The position numbers and the translations under genes are program-made. From a virus, in the IMG/VR virus record IMGVR_UViG_3300033233_000170, positions 1-23,063 of that record: a DNA stretch of 23,063 nucleotides. One strand, given 5' to 3'. Within the stretch, counting starts at the first letter, position 1. Each line of letters opens with the position of its first letter. The notes beneath the pieces were generated by a model. The model did not search any database and was not told the origin of the DNA. It saw only the letters and a list, made by a program, of their open reading frames with translations. Below are positions 7,279 to 14,089 of this stretch, piece by piece.

Positions 7279-7736
7279 AAACCTGCAAATTTACCAGCGG
7301 TAGATGTTGGTTTTGTTGCGTAGTTAGTGCTGCCGCCCATTCCAATCCTGTCCCCCAAGGTTGGTACGTTGGTTCCCTTAATACTCGCTTCTGTTCTTGG
7401 TGTGCGTCCACGAATTTGTGGTTCATCTACCAAGGCTTGCTGTTTAAACCTTCCAGCTGTTTTAGCTGCTGCTAAATATTTATTGACTTTAGATTCTTGC
7501 CTGTCATTACTAGTGCCTGCCCTAGAAGCGATTATTTTTTCCTCCGCGTTAAAATTTCTGGTATCCGTTGTGTATGCTCGCCCAGGATTTAAATCACTGG
7601 TGTCTCCACCGGAAGAACCAGCGTCTACCCTTGGATCGTAATTAGAAGGAATAGGAGTGGACTCCTGCCCTCTTCTTGGGTCGTAAAATCTTTCCATGAT
7701 AATATTGTAATCGAGGGAATTTAATGGCACTGCCAT
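7275..7736 (-). CDS. Hypothetical protein, 153 aa (or 140 aa from 7697)
   Basis: No family is recognised. From the internal Met14 the protein reads MERFYDPRRGQESTP and then NYDPRVD; after that it is low in hydrophobics and rich in Arg, Thr, Gly and Ser (DLNPGRAYTTDTRNF, KTAGRFKQQ, GDRIGMGGSTNYATKPTSTAGKFAGF). This composition is typical of small, partly disordered virion-associated proteins. Two starts are possible: ATG at 7736 overlaps the divergent gene's ATG, while ATG at 7697 leaves a 37-nt divergent spacer. Neither has a clear Shine-Dalgarno. Both ends abut plus-strand genes with no space, which is unusual. Confidence 0.68.
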   Translation of the reverse strand: MAVPLNSLDYNIIMERFYDPRRGQESTPIPSNYDPRVDAGSSGGDTSDLNPGRAYTTDTRNFNAEEKIIASRAGTSNDRQESKVNKYLAAAKTAGRFKQQALVDEPQIRGRTPRTEASIKGTNVPTLGDRIGMGGSTNYATKPTSTAGKFAGF

Positions 7737-7738
7737 GA
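7713..7738 (+). promoter_or_regulatory. Shine-Dalgarno and four-codon leader coupled to the 7735 gene
   Basis: GAGGG at 7713-7717 lies 6 nt before ATG 7724, which reads only ATG GCA CTG CCA TGA. The TGA (7736-7738) overlaps the next ATG (7735-7737). The good ribosome site thus serves a tiny leader, and the real gene would start by coupling. The alternative is that GAGGG acts at 17 nt distance. Confidence 0.35.
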
Positions 7739-8070
7739 TGCATGTTTATAAAAATGATTCAGAGCAATTAGAAGGGCGTCAAAACCCTGATGATTTTTTA
7801 ACAAAATTTATTACTTCCGACGATGAAGTAAGGCATCGTATGTTGTCGTGCTGCGATTTTGGTGCGCCTCTTGGTAATCAAGAAAATGATGTACCATTGT
7901 ATGATCACTACAACAGGGGGTTAGCTCTGTGTCAGGAAGACAAACCAAGGACAAATCTTTCCCTGGAGGGGACTCGCTCGGGACTGACTGGTTTTATCCC
8001 GTCGATGGAGGAAGCGCACAAGTACCCAGGGACGGTACCGATGGGCCGGAAACTCGTGACATCACTTTAG
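7735..8070 (+). CDS. Hypothetical protein, 111 aa, overlapping the DUF3310 gene
   Basis: The N-terminal 65 residues look like real protein: KNDSEQLEGRQNPDDFLTKF, TSDDEVRHRMLSCCDFGAPLG, and YDHYNRGLALC. The last 45 residues (from about 7929) share DNA with the DUF3310 gene in the -1 frame and look less natural. The gene may therefore be a true overlap, or its tail may be a by-product while the main function lies upstream. A ribosomal shift at AGG GGG (7915-7920) would join the two frames, since -1 is the right direction. No family is recognised. The double cysteine (residues 39-40) is not part of any motif I know. Confidence 0.6.
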   Translation: MMHVYKNDSEQLEGRQNPDDFLTKFITSDDEVRHRMLSCCDFGAPLGNQENDVPLYDHYNRGLALCQEDKPRTNLSLEGTRSGLTGFIPSMEEAHKYPGTVPMGRKLVTSL

Positions 8071-8345
8071 AGTGTAAGGATGGGTTTTGTCCGGTTCCAT
8101 GGGCAACAAAACCTTACCGTCCTGCGCTGCAAACTGATTTAGTCAATCATCCGCCGCATTACACCGACGGATCAATCGAATGTATTGACGCAATCGAAGC
8201 GCAGCTGACACCAGAAGAGTACCGAGGTTACTTGAAGGGGAATTGTGCCAAGTACACCTGGCGTGAGCGCCATAAAGGCGGGACAGAATCACTGAGGAAG
8301 GCACGCTTTTATTTAGATCGTTTGATAATGTTTGACGAAAATTAA
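7929..8345 (+). CDS. DUF3310 phage protein, 138 aa
   Basis: Residues 72-133 match DUF3310, widespread in tailed phages and sometimes labelled nucleotide-kinase-like: VNHPPHYTDGSIECIDAIE (72-90), YLKGNCAKYTWRE (101-113), KGGTESLRKARFYLDRLI (116-133). The true biochemical role is not established. Residues 1-70 are Gly/Asp/Pro-rich and probably disordered. The GTG at 7929 is preceded by AGGGGG (7915-7920) at a normal 8-nt distance, supporting independent initiation inside the 7735 gene; the frame is open from 7905, so a -1 frameshift product is the alternative. The stop shares the palindrome TTAA with the convergent NblA-like gene. Confidence 0.82.
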   Translation: MSGRQTKDKSFPGGDSLGTDWFYPVDGGSAQVPRDGTDGPETRDITLECKDGFCPVPWATKPYRPALQTDLVNHPPHYTDGSIECIDAIEAQLTPEEYRGYLKGNCAKYTWRERHKGGTESLRKARFYLDRLIMFDEN

Positions 8346-8650
8346 AAAGGAACACACTCTTCTTCGTCTTCGTCATCATCCTCGTCGTCGTACATGCATG
8401 CGGCGGCGAGTTCTTCTAGTTCTAAATCGGTTGGAATGTCAAAAGACAATTCAATATTTTCACCAGATAAAATTTCTTTTACTGCTTGCCACTCCATTAA
8501 GCGTTGATGATAAAGATTTAAAAGTGCAGCTTGTAATTGATCCCACGTCATTGCCTCAGAAGCAATCTCAGCTTTACGCATGGAGAATTGCAGTTCGAGT
8601 GGGAGTTCAAACCCCCTTGGTTTTACTGACCTCTCCATTGCGTCTTTCAT
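8342..8650 (-). CDS. nblA: NblA-like phycobilisome degradation protein with acidic C-terminal tail
   Basis: Residues 14-62 read FELPLELQFSMRKAEI, then MTWDQLQAALLNLYHQRLMEW and QAVKEIL. This fits the NblA pattern: E-L-S/P-L-E-x-Q-F-S-x-R, then M-S/T-x-D/E-Q and L-x-x-L-Y-x-Q about 20 residues later. NblA is a small two-helix dimer that links phycobilisomes to the Clp protease and causes their degradation; freshwater cyanophages and cyanobacteria carry it. Typical NblA is about 60 residues; this one has 102, adding a region to 85 and an acidic tail (DDEDDDEDEEE, 88-98). The match is by eye, so a different two-helix family remains possible. ATG at 8638 (Met5) is an alternative start. A TATAGT box lies 23 nt upstream. 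Confidence 0.68.
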   Translation of the reverse strand: MKDAMERSVKPRGFELPLELQFSMRKAEIASEAMTWDQLQAALLNLYHQRLMEWQAVKEILSGENIELSFDIPTDLELEELAAACMYDDEDDDEDEEECVPF

Positions 8651-8672
8651 GACTGGGCTGACAATATTCTAC

Positions 8673-8682
8673 GACTATAGTC
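8673..8682 (-). promoter_or_regulatory. TATAGT box inside a 10-bp palindrome before the NblA-like gene
   Basis: GACTATAGTC (8673-8682) is a perfect palindrome containing TATAGT on the minus strand, 23 nt before ATG 8650 and just after the lysozyme stop. The spacing agrees with the other -10-like boxes. A dyad over a -10 could be an operator. Confidence 0.4.
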
Positions 8683-8686
8683 CAAA

Positions 8687-9337
8687 TCAAATCGGGTGTA
8701 AGACCTCTTCTGTTTGATCAATCCAATCCGCTTGCTTTATCTGGAACGTATTAGCAAATTCAGCCAATAGATAAGGATTGATTCCTTCTTCTAATTTTTT
8801 AATTGCTTGAATTTCATGTGGTGCAGCTGAGTAATTTCTAAAAGCAGCCAAAAGAATTTCACCAACTTGGCTGGTGCTTGGGTTGATATAGCTTAGGAAA
8901 AGACAAGACTCTTCCCTGCGGCGCTCCAAAAGATTACCTACCACTACACGGTCTTGGTCAAAGATCCAACATTTAATTTCTTCGGTAATACCGACCCAGT
9001 TTTGTTGTTCAACTTGATCAATAATAGAACTATAAAGGAAAGCTTTCCAACCTACAGAGTGAATAAAAGAAATCAATGCTTGACGCATGGAGTTGTCAAT
9101 ATGAAGATTCAATCCATCCAGGTCATCTTTAATACAGCTAATTTCATGTTGCAAGTATTCCAAGGCTTTTTCTTTGGTGCAGTACTGCCCATACTTGACG
9201 GGTGACCCATCGGGATAAAACTGAGTCCCATACCCCAAAGTGAACGGTGCACCTCCCGTTACCTGGTCTGGGTATGCGCTTTCATTAAAGCCTTCGTATT
9301 TACGAATAATATCTATTGCGTTTACAAAGTAAAACAT
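8687..9337 (-). CDS. T4-type lysozyme (GH24), 216 aa with C-terminal extension
   Basis: The GH24 catalytic triad is visible as Glu15 (RKYEGF), Asp24 (AYPD) and Thr33 (PFTLGYGT), followed by CTKEKALEYLQHE near 53-65, RQALISFIHSVGW near 84-96, and NLLERRREE near 134-142. These belong to muramidases that cut peptidoglycan between MurNAc and GlcNAc. T4 lysozyme is 164 residues; here about 55 extra C-terminal residues have no recognised domain and may bind the wall or a virion partner. There is no signal peptide or membrane anchor, so export would need a holin. It follows the 40-aa basic gene, with two competing stem-loops at its 5' end. Confidence 0.87.
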   Translation of the reverse strand: MFYFVNAIDIIRKYEGFNESAYPDQVTGGAPFTLGYGTQFYPDGSPVKYGQYCTKEKALEYLQHEISCIKDDLDGLNLHIDNSMRQALISFIHSVGWKAFLYSSIIDQVEQQNWVGITEEIKCWIFDQDRVVVGNLLERRREESCLFLSYINPSTSQVGEILLAAFRNYSAAPHEIQAIKKLEEGINPYLLAEFANTFQIKQADWIDQTEEVLHPI

Positions 9338-9373
9338 GGGAGCACAATAAGTACTCCCATTGTATACACAATG
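9336..9373 (-). promoter_or_regulatory. Two mutually exclusive stem-loops over the lysozyme start codon
   Basis: On the minus strand CATTGT-GTAT-ACAATG (9373-9358) is followed by ATGGGAG-(loop)-CTCCCAT (9360-9336). The second stem ends inside the lysozyme ATG (9337-9335), with inner pairs TAC/GTG. The arms share the three bases 9358-9360, so both helices cannot be complete at once. No Shine-Dalgarno lies near this ATG. The structure could control translation; neither stem has a following T-run, so it is not an ordinary terminator. Confidence 0.5.
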
Positions 9374-9385
9374 TGTAATTAAATG

Positions 9386-9508
9386 TCAGCCTTGACCTCG
9401 GTTAAGTTTGCGGCCATGGCTTGGCTTGGAGTGTTTACCATCTCCTTGCTTAGTGCGTTTGGGTTTGGAATCAATCTTAAGAGATGTAGTGGACTTGGGT
9501 TTTGCCAT
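9386..9508 (-). CDS. Small basic protein, 40 aa
   Basis: ATG at 9508 follows the stop of the 95-aa gene by 5 nt and the frame ends at TGA 9386. The 40 residues are strikingly basic (MAKPKSTTSLKIDSKPKR, KHSKPSHGRKLNRGQG) and contain no acidic cluster or hydrophobic segment. It is likely disordered and could bind DNA, RNA or the virion interior. It is kept as a gene because of its tight spacing, consistent strand and phage-like Lys/Arg/Ser bias. Confidence 0.7.
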   Translation of the reverse strand: MAKPKSTTSLKIDSKPKRTKQGDGKHSKPSHGRKLNRGQG

Positions 9509-9513
9509 TTAAA

Positions 9514-9801
9514 TTACCAGTTGTAGTTACACGCCCACCAGCCGGGAGTCAGTTTGTCTTTCTTCTCGGCACAGTTGTGGCGTGCCTTGAAGTTAGCACG
9601 TCTTCCCTCGTCTTTGTGAGATAAGTAGTCGTCATATCCACGTAAACCAAACCTGACAATCCCTTCCCTTCCTTTGTCACAAGCTTTTACAACATACTTG
9701 TGCTTATCCCCCTTTGGGGCACGCTGAGGTTTATTGCACGCCATCTTATCTTTCTGATAACGATGCGCGGCACCTGCTGCTTTTTTATGTTTTTCTGACA
9801 T
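9514..9801 (-). CDS. DUF5872-like conserved phage protein, 95 aa
   Basis: The C-terminal half has the pattern KYVVKACDKGREGIVRFG, then EGRRANFKARHNC and LTPGWWACNYNW. I recognise this from a family of small phage and giant-virus proteins of unknown function (I believe DUF5872): a charged N-terminus, V-RFG, RR-F-ARH-C, and a Trp-Cys end. Three cysteines with ARHNC might bind zinc, but that is not shown. The first 30 residues are very basic. Its ATG shares one base with the stop of the 1183-aa gene (TAATG), so the two are translationally coupled, and it probably works with that virion protein. Confidence 0.78.
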   Translation of the reverse strand: MSEKHKKAAGAAHRYQKDKMACNKPQRAPKGDKHKYVVKACDKGREGIVRFGLRGYDDYLSHKDEGRRANFKARHNCAEKKDKLTPGWWACNYNW

Positions 9802-12800
9802 TAGAAACCACCAAAACTATCGAATAAAGACCCAACGGAATTATTTTTACTTGAAGAAAATCTTTGAGTAGATGCGTTTACATTTATCTTTATTGTAGGA
9901 GTACTTACACTTGACGTTGATCCAATACTTGAAAAAGGATTACTACTAAAAAATGGATCAGAATCTTCTGCGAAAGGATCTGTAATTCCAATCGTGTCAA
10001 AGGGATTGCCTATACCCATTTGATTTTTTTCTTTTGTGGTTCCACTGACAGTTGTAAATGGTGTTGATGTATCCGCAAACGGATCGCCAATTCCTATATC
10101 GTCTTCAGACGTGGTAAGTAAACCGCCAAGGCCACCAGGTTTAGTAGTGGAGACTGAAATACCAGCCGTGCCAAGTACCTCAGTAATACTGGAATCACCA
10201 AAAAGCTGAGCCATAGAGGCTATCTGTTCCGTGCCAGTACCACTAATTTTTGGTAACAAAGAACCTGCTTCACCAGCTGGTGTATAAGCAGCGTTCATGA
10301 TATTTATATCTTCTTGCGAAGCATCTGGTAAAAATGTTGAATAAAAATCTTTTTCGTTTCCGCTGTACCCAGCATTTTTAAAAACGGCGTAAACACCGCT
10401 TGCTGGTGTTTCTGTGCCACTTACTGTTGGTTTTTGAAGATACTCAACACCTAATTCTGTTTGCGTTGGTGTCTTACCTTCTTTAATTAAGTTACCAAGT
10501 CGTGTTTTAATATCTGTAGTTGAATCTTGTGTTAACGCATCAACCAAAGTATTCTTTAGTTCGTTTAATGATGCGTTAGGATCAAGACCGTTTTTTTCTA
10601 ATATGTTTGCCCATTGTTCTTTATTCTCAGGTAGATTAACAGCTTTTAAAATTTGATCAACATAATCAGAAGGTTTAATAAACTCACCAAAAACACTACC
10701 GATTTTATTTGCTTTGTCAATAAGATACGGAGTTAAAATTTGAGTGATATATGCTTGAGCAATCTGAGGTGCGTACACATCTGGAGCAGCATCAAATTGC
10801 CTTTTAACAATATTCCCATTAGCGTCTCGAACAATATTTCCATTAGCGTCTAATTCTGGCGCATTTAAACCAACAAGTTGATAATGTAGTTGAGCAAAGG
10901 CAGCCTTATTGTTTAAATCAACACCATAGTTGTAAGCCTGTTGCAACCAATTGATAGGATTTCCGTATGCATCTGTACTGCTTTCTCCTTTTTTAGCAGC
11001 TTCCCAGTCAGCATTAACTTTTGCGCTTTGCTGTTGTGATGTTTTTCCTGCATCTGTAAGTGCATAATCAGTAAAAGCAGCTCCAGGTAATAAGGGATTG
11101 TTTGGGTCTCCAACTCCTTTTGTTTTTAAATACCCATTTGGATCAAAGTAGTAATCTGAATTAAACTTACTATCACCTGCTTTTTGTAAATCAGCAAACC
11201 ATTTTGAAACACTTGTTTGAGCTGAAAGTTTTAATGCATCTAAACGATCTTGTGTTTGGAAAGGGTTTTGAGTACCCTTCACAACATCAATATAATCTTG
11301 AAATTCTGTAATAGACTGTGACGCGTCAAAACGTGGTTTTAAATACGAGCTGAAAAAATCTTTAGCAAATTGAACGTCTTGGTTCATTCGCTGTTCGGGA
11401 ACAATATAATCTGCTGGTGCGTTTGCAGGAACTACTTTTGTTTTGTTGTACTCTTCGTCATATTTTGTCCAACCAGAAAGCGTTTGAGGATCTACATATC
11501 CTGCAGTTTTTAACTGTGTTTCGTAATCAGTCCATGTTTTATTTACTGTTTTGCGACTTGCTACTGGAACATAATCCGTAGGTACATTAGCAACTACAGA
11601 TTTGGCAAATAAATCATTTGGGTTTGTTTTTAAAGTTACATATGCGTCATCGTATTTTTTCCAAGAGGCTGCTGTTGTATCATCTACAAAACCACCTGAT
11701 AATGTTCTGAATTTAGGTGCAACATAATCATTGGGTATATCAATATCCCCAGCATATTTCTTCTCGATTTGATTGTTAAACCAATCTTCCCAGTTATAAA
11801 TAAGTCCGTTTTTGGTTCCAAAAATATCTCCTAGCCCTAAATCTAATTTTTTGTTAAAGTTTTGTTGTGAAGAGCCAAGGGGAGTTATTCCTCCAACACC
11901 AAGATCACCCAGCAAAGATCCTTTGATGTCTTGAGTAAGTGTACTAAGTTCTTGTCCAACGGAACTAGATCTAAAAAACGCAATGTTATTTTCCTGTTGC
12001 TTTGCAATTTTTAATTGGTCAATGGTATCCCGAAGAATACTTTGTCGCATTTCTCCAAATTTTTTAATTTGCGCTTTTTCTGAAGATTGAACGGAAGCTG
12101 TAAACGCGTCGTTAACTGCAGGTGTATAGGAAGTTAAATCTTGAAATGTAGTATTATTTTTAAGTTCTGAAACCGCTTTAAATAAAGCGTTGTTATCGTC
12201 AATAATTTTTTTATCTCCTGCATTTGCAGTATTTAAAGTTGCAACGCGTGACAACAGTGTTCCAAAAGAGTCTTGATCTGTAATCATGGAGTCGTTGACT
12301 CCTAAACTTTTTGTTAATTTAGTCCACTGCCCAGGGGTACCTCCTGTAGCTTGGCTAAGAAGAACTTCATTTTTTGCGTCAGCCCAAAGTTTGTTAATTG
12401 TTTTATCGCTTGAAATTAAATCTGATAAACCTTGTTGTATATCTCGAAATTCATATCCGGTTGCACCAGGAGTCTTAGCTGCTACTAAGCCAAAAATTTT
12501 ACTTTGAACTTCATCTAATGTTTGTTGTTTTTCTGCATCTGGAAATACTTGTTCACGATATTCGGTAACCAAAGGAGATAACGGTGCTTTTTGGCTGCCA
12601 CGAATAGCTGCAATATCTGCTGAAGTTTTTGTTGGGTCTGTTATTTGATTTAAATAATCTTGCTTTGCATACGCCTCTAACGAACCATAGGGGCCAACAA
12701 TATCTAGATTGTCTTCTGCAACTGCTTTATCCCAAACAGCTTTAGCGTCTTGGCCTTGTTTTGTTTCTGTTACATAGAATCCACTTCTACCATCGGTGTA

Positions 12801-13352
12801 TTTATTAAAGTTAGAGCCTAGATCCGTGCGTTGCTTAGTAGTTGAACTTAAGTTTCCTGGAAGCACTGAAGGGTCCCAAGATGTAACGCGCTCGTTTAAA
12901 TAATAATTTCGATATTGACCGGTACTGCCAATTAATCCATCAATAATTTTATTAGCTTCTGTATCAGAAATACCAACAGCGGTCAACGTTGCTTTTTGGT
13001 TTTTAATTGCTTGTTTTGCATCTAAATAAGTATAAGAACCTTGGTTTGTAGCGTTAACAATATTGTTTACTTGTGTGTAAAAATTGTTTTTTGCTGTATT
13101 AAAATCGTTTAACTCAGTTGCTTGCGCATAGAGCTGCCAATTGTAATCATTTATTGTTACATTATTAGCTTCTTCGTCACTTTGCGCCCAGTACACATTG
13201 TACTGGGGTAATCCCTCAACATCGTACGTTGCCGAATCCGGATCATGTTCCCAATGCCCTTCTGGCAATGAATGGTTGTAATCTGTAAAATAATCTGTTT
13301 TGTCCGGCGTGTATGTCCACCCCTGTCCTTTTCCGTTATAAATTAATGCCAC
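9801..13352 (-). CDS. Very large virion or internal protein, 1183 aa
   Basis: No known domain is recognised. The product is hydrophilic, with long coiled or helical stretches (for example 420-455, AQIKKFGEMRQSILRDTIDQLKIAKQQE) and no clear transmembrane helix. Residues about 540-655 hold three units of about 52 residues, each with DYVAP/DYVPV/DYIVP followed by R, and W-K/T-x-Y-D/E between them. Residues 842-849 duplicate the eight before them. The C-terminus (1085-1145) is rich in Ser, Thr and Gly with five DPF/NPF tripeptides. Length and place at the end of the structural genes suit an injected internal virion protein or a tail protein. Start is GTG at 13352, one base after the HNH stop, with no Shine-Dalgarno; coupling to the HNH gene is likely. 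Confidence 0.75.
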   Translation of the reverse strand: MALIYNGKGQGWTYTPDKTDYFTDYNHSLPEGHWEHDPDSATYDVEGLPQYNVYWAQSDEEANNVTINDYNWQLYAQATELNDFNTAKNNFYTQVNNIVNATNQGSYTYLDAKQAIKNQKATLTAVGISDTEANKIIDGLIGSTGQYRNYYLNERVTSWDPSVLPGNLSSTTKQRTDLGSNFNKYTDGRSGFYVTETKQGQDAKAVWDKAVAEDNLDIVGPYGSLEAYAKQDYLNQITDPTKTSADIAAIRGSQKAPLSPLVTEYREQVFPDAEKQQTLDEVQSKIFGLVAAKTPGATGYEFRDIQQGLSDLISSDKTINKLWADAKNEVLLSQATGGTPGQWTKLTKSLGVNDSMITDQDSFGTLLSRVATLNTANAGDKKIIDDNNALFKAVSELKNNTTFQDLTSYTPAVNDAFTASVQSSEKAQIKKFGEMRQSILRDTIDQLKIAKQQENNIAFFRSSSVGQELSTLTQDIKGSLLGDLGVGGITPLGSSQQNFNKKLDLGLGDIFGTKNGLIYNWEDWFNNQIEKKYAGDIDIPNDYVAPKFRTLSGGFVDDTTAASWKKYDDAYVTLKTNPNDLFAKSVVANVPTDYVPVASRKTVNKTWTDYETQLKTAGYVDPQTLSGWTKYDEEYNKTKVVPANAPADYIVPEQRMNQDVQFAKDFFSSYLKPRFDASQSITEFQDYIDVVKGTQNPFQTQDRLDALKLSAQTSVSKWFADLQKAGDSKFNSDYYFDPNGYLKTKGVGDPNNPLLPGAAFTDYALTDAGKTSQQQSAKVNADWEAAKKGESSTDAYGNPINWLQQAYNYGVDLNNKAAFAQLHYQLVGLNAPELDANGNIVRDANGNIVKRQFDAAPDVYAPQIAQAYITQILTPYLIDKANKIGSVFGEFIKPSDYVDQILKAVNLPENKEQWANILEKNGLDPNASLNELKNTLVDALTQDSTTDIKTRLGNLIKEGKTPTQTELGVEYLQKPTVSGTETPASGVYAVFKNAGYSGNEKDFYSTFLPDASQEDINIMNAAYTPAGEAGSLLPKISGTGTEQIASMAQLFGDSSITEVLGTAGISVSTTKPGGLGGLLTTSEDDIGIGDPFADTSTPFTTVSGTTKEKNQMGIGNPFDTIGITDPFAEDSDPFFSSNPFSSIGSTSSVSTPTIKINVNASTQRFSSSKNNSVGSLFDSFGGF
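10806..10853 (-). repeat. Tandem 24-bp duplication in the 1183-aa gene
   Basis: Two adjacent 24-bp units differ at two or three positions and encode an eight-residue repeat around DANGNIV (residues 835-849). The near identity suggests a recent in-frame duplication. Confidence 0.75.
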
Positions 13353-13353
13353 T

Positions 13354-13722
13354 TTAAATTGCCAACTGACAGGGGGTTGTCTCTACAGAATACACAAAAA
13401 GCTCAACAACTTCTTGGTTTATCCAGGATTTTATTCTATCCATCCTAGCTTGCGTAAAGAACTCCTGTTGTTGGTACCATTCTTCCATCCTGGCACTTGC
13501 CTTACCAGTATTGCATCTACGGCATGCAGGTACCAGGTTGTTTCGGTTACTGGAACCAGATTTAAACCTGGGTATTACATGGTCCAAACTTGTAGCGAGT
13601 TCTTCGCAATAACCACATTTGTGGTCCCAGGCTTCGTAAATATGTTCTCGAAATCGTTTTTTTGCAAGTTTAGGAGTTAATTCAATAAGCAGTGCCAGCG
13701 GATCATTTGCGCTGCTGAACAT
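13354..13722 (-). CDS. HNH endonuclease, 122 aa
   Basis: A zinc-ribbon HNH nuclease: CGYC (36-39), SLDHVIPRF (45-53, with DH as the catalytic Asp-His), SSNRNNLVPACRRCN (57-71, supplying the Asn and the second Cys pair). Residues 1-35 and 75-122 are helical and lack a separate DNA-binding domain. Free-standing HNH enzymes in phages are often homing endonucleases; others aid terminase. Here it lies far from any terminase, sandwiched in the virion operon and divergent from an HTH gene, which favours a mobile gene. The gene ends one base before the GTG of the 1183-aa gene, so it sits in the operon without disturbing it. Specificity is unknown. Confidence 0.87.
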   Translation of the reverse strand: MFSSANDPLALLIELTPKLAKKRFREHIYEAWDHKCGYCEELATSLDHVIPRFKSGSSNRNNLVPACRRCNTGKASARMEEWYQQQEFFTQARMDRIKSWINQEVVELFVYSVETTPCQLAI

Positions 13723-13760
13723 ACTCTTTAGTTGCCGTTATCTAATTTTAAAGCTGCTTA

Positions 13761-13783
13761 TTTGTATCCATACAAAATACAAA
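13761..13783. promoter_or_regulatory. Operator-like repeat: TTTGTAT-CC-ATACAAA-ATACAAA
   Basis: A perfect 7-bp inverted repeat with a 2-bp spacer (13761-13767 and 13770-13776) is followed directly by a third copy of the half-site in tandem (13777-13783). It lies in the 134-nt spacer between the divergent HNH and HTH genes, 39 nt from the HNH start and 73 nt from the HTH start. This is the expected form of a binding site for a dimeric repressor, plausibly the HTH protein next to it. Confidence 0.5.
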
Positions 13784-13800
13784 CATAAAAGTTTTGTTAC

Positions 13801-13833
13801 AGCCCTTGACAAGCCCTTGAGGCTTGATAGCCT
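13801..13833 (+). promoter_or_regulatory. Promoter-like TTGACA ... TAGCCT before the HTH gene
   Basis: TTGACA (13806-13811) is a perfect -35 hexamer; 16 nt later TAGCCT (13828-13833) is a weak -10, 23 nt before ATG 13857. The -35 is covered by a direct repeat of AGCCCTTGA (13801-13809 and 13812-13820), one helical turn apart, and AGGCT-TGAT-AGCCT forms a small dyad over the -10. This is the only sigma70-like -35 I saw in the window. Confidence 0.45.
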
Positions 13834-13856
13834 GTGCGGGTACACAACCTTAAGTC

Positions 13857-14078
13857 ATGATCAAATCACGTGGTTGGGTCCCTGTAGCCCGCGCAGAGGA
13901 ACTCCTCGGCATTGACCGTCAGCAACTCTTCAAGATGCGCGACAACGGTACCTTAAAACTTGGACCGCATTTTGCTGCATTTCCTGAGACTCGTTCACGC
14001 GACACGTACCGCTGGAACACGGAAGCCATCAGTAGACACCTGCGTAAGCAAGAGAAGAAGGCTATGGCTGCTGTGTAA
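13857..14078 (+). CDS. Small helix-turn-helix DNA-binding protein, 73 aa
   Basis: Residues 7-32 (WVPVARAEELLGIDRQQLFKMRDNG) are a helix-turn-helix of the excisionase/MerR type; the rest (GPHFAAFPETRSRDTYRWNTEAISRHL) has the wing and a following YRWN strand. The same general layout occurs in the 142-aa protein at 4595, so the two may be related. It is the only plus-strand gene within the virion operon, diverges from the HNH gene across an operator-like repeat, and ends 11 nt before the convergent 14090 gene. A local repressor, perhaps limiting HNH expression, is the simplest idea; this is inference. Its GC-rich codons look slightly unlike the neighbours, hinting at acquisition. Confidence 0.74.
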   Translation: MIKSRGWVPVARAEELLGIDRQQLFKMRDNGTLKLGPHFAAFPETRSRDTYRWNTEAISRHLRKQEKKAMAAV

Positions 14079-14089
14079 TCACCTTATCA

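Noticed and set aside
9898-10100. DPF/NPF tripeptides as eukaryotic endocytosis signals
   Set aside because: Such short motifs arise easily in Ser/Thr/Pro/Phe-rich tails, and the host is probably a cyanobacterium.
13354-13722. HNH gene as a packaging nuclease acting with terminase
   Set aside because: No terminase gene is in the window, and the divergent HTH partner with operator suggests a mobile cassette; not fully excluded.
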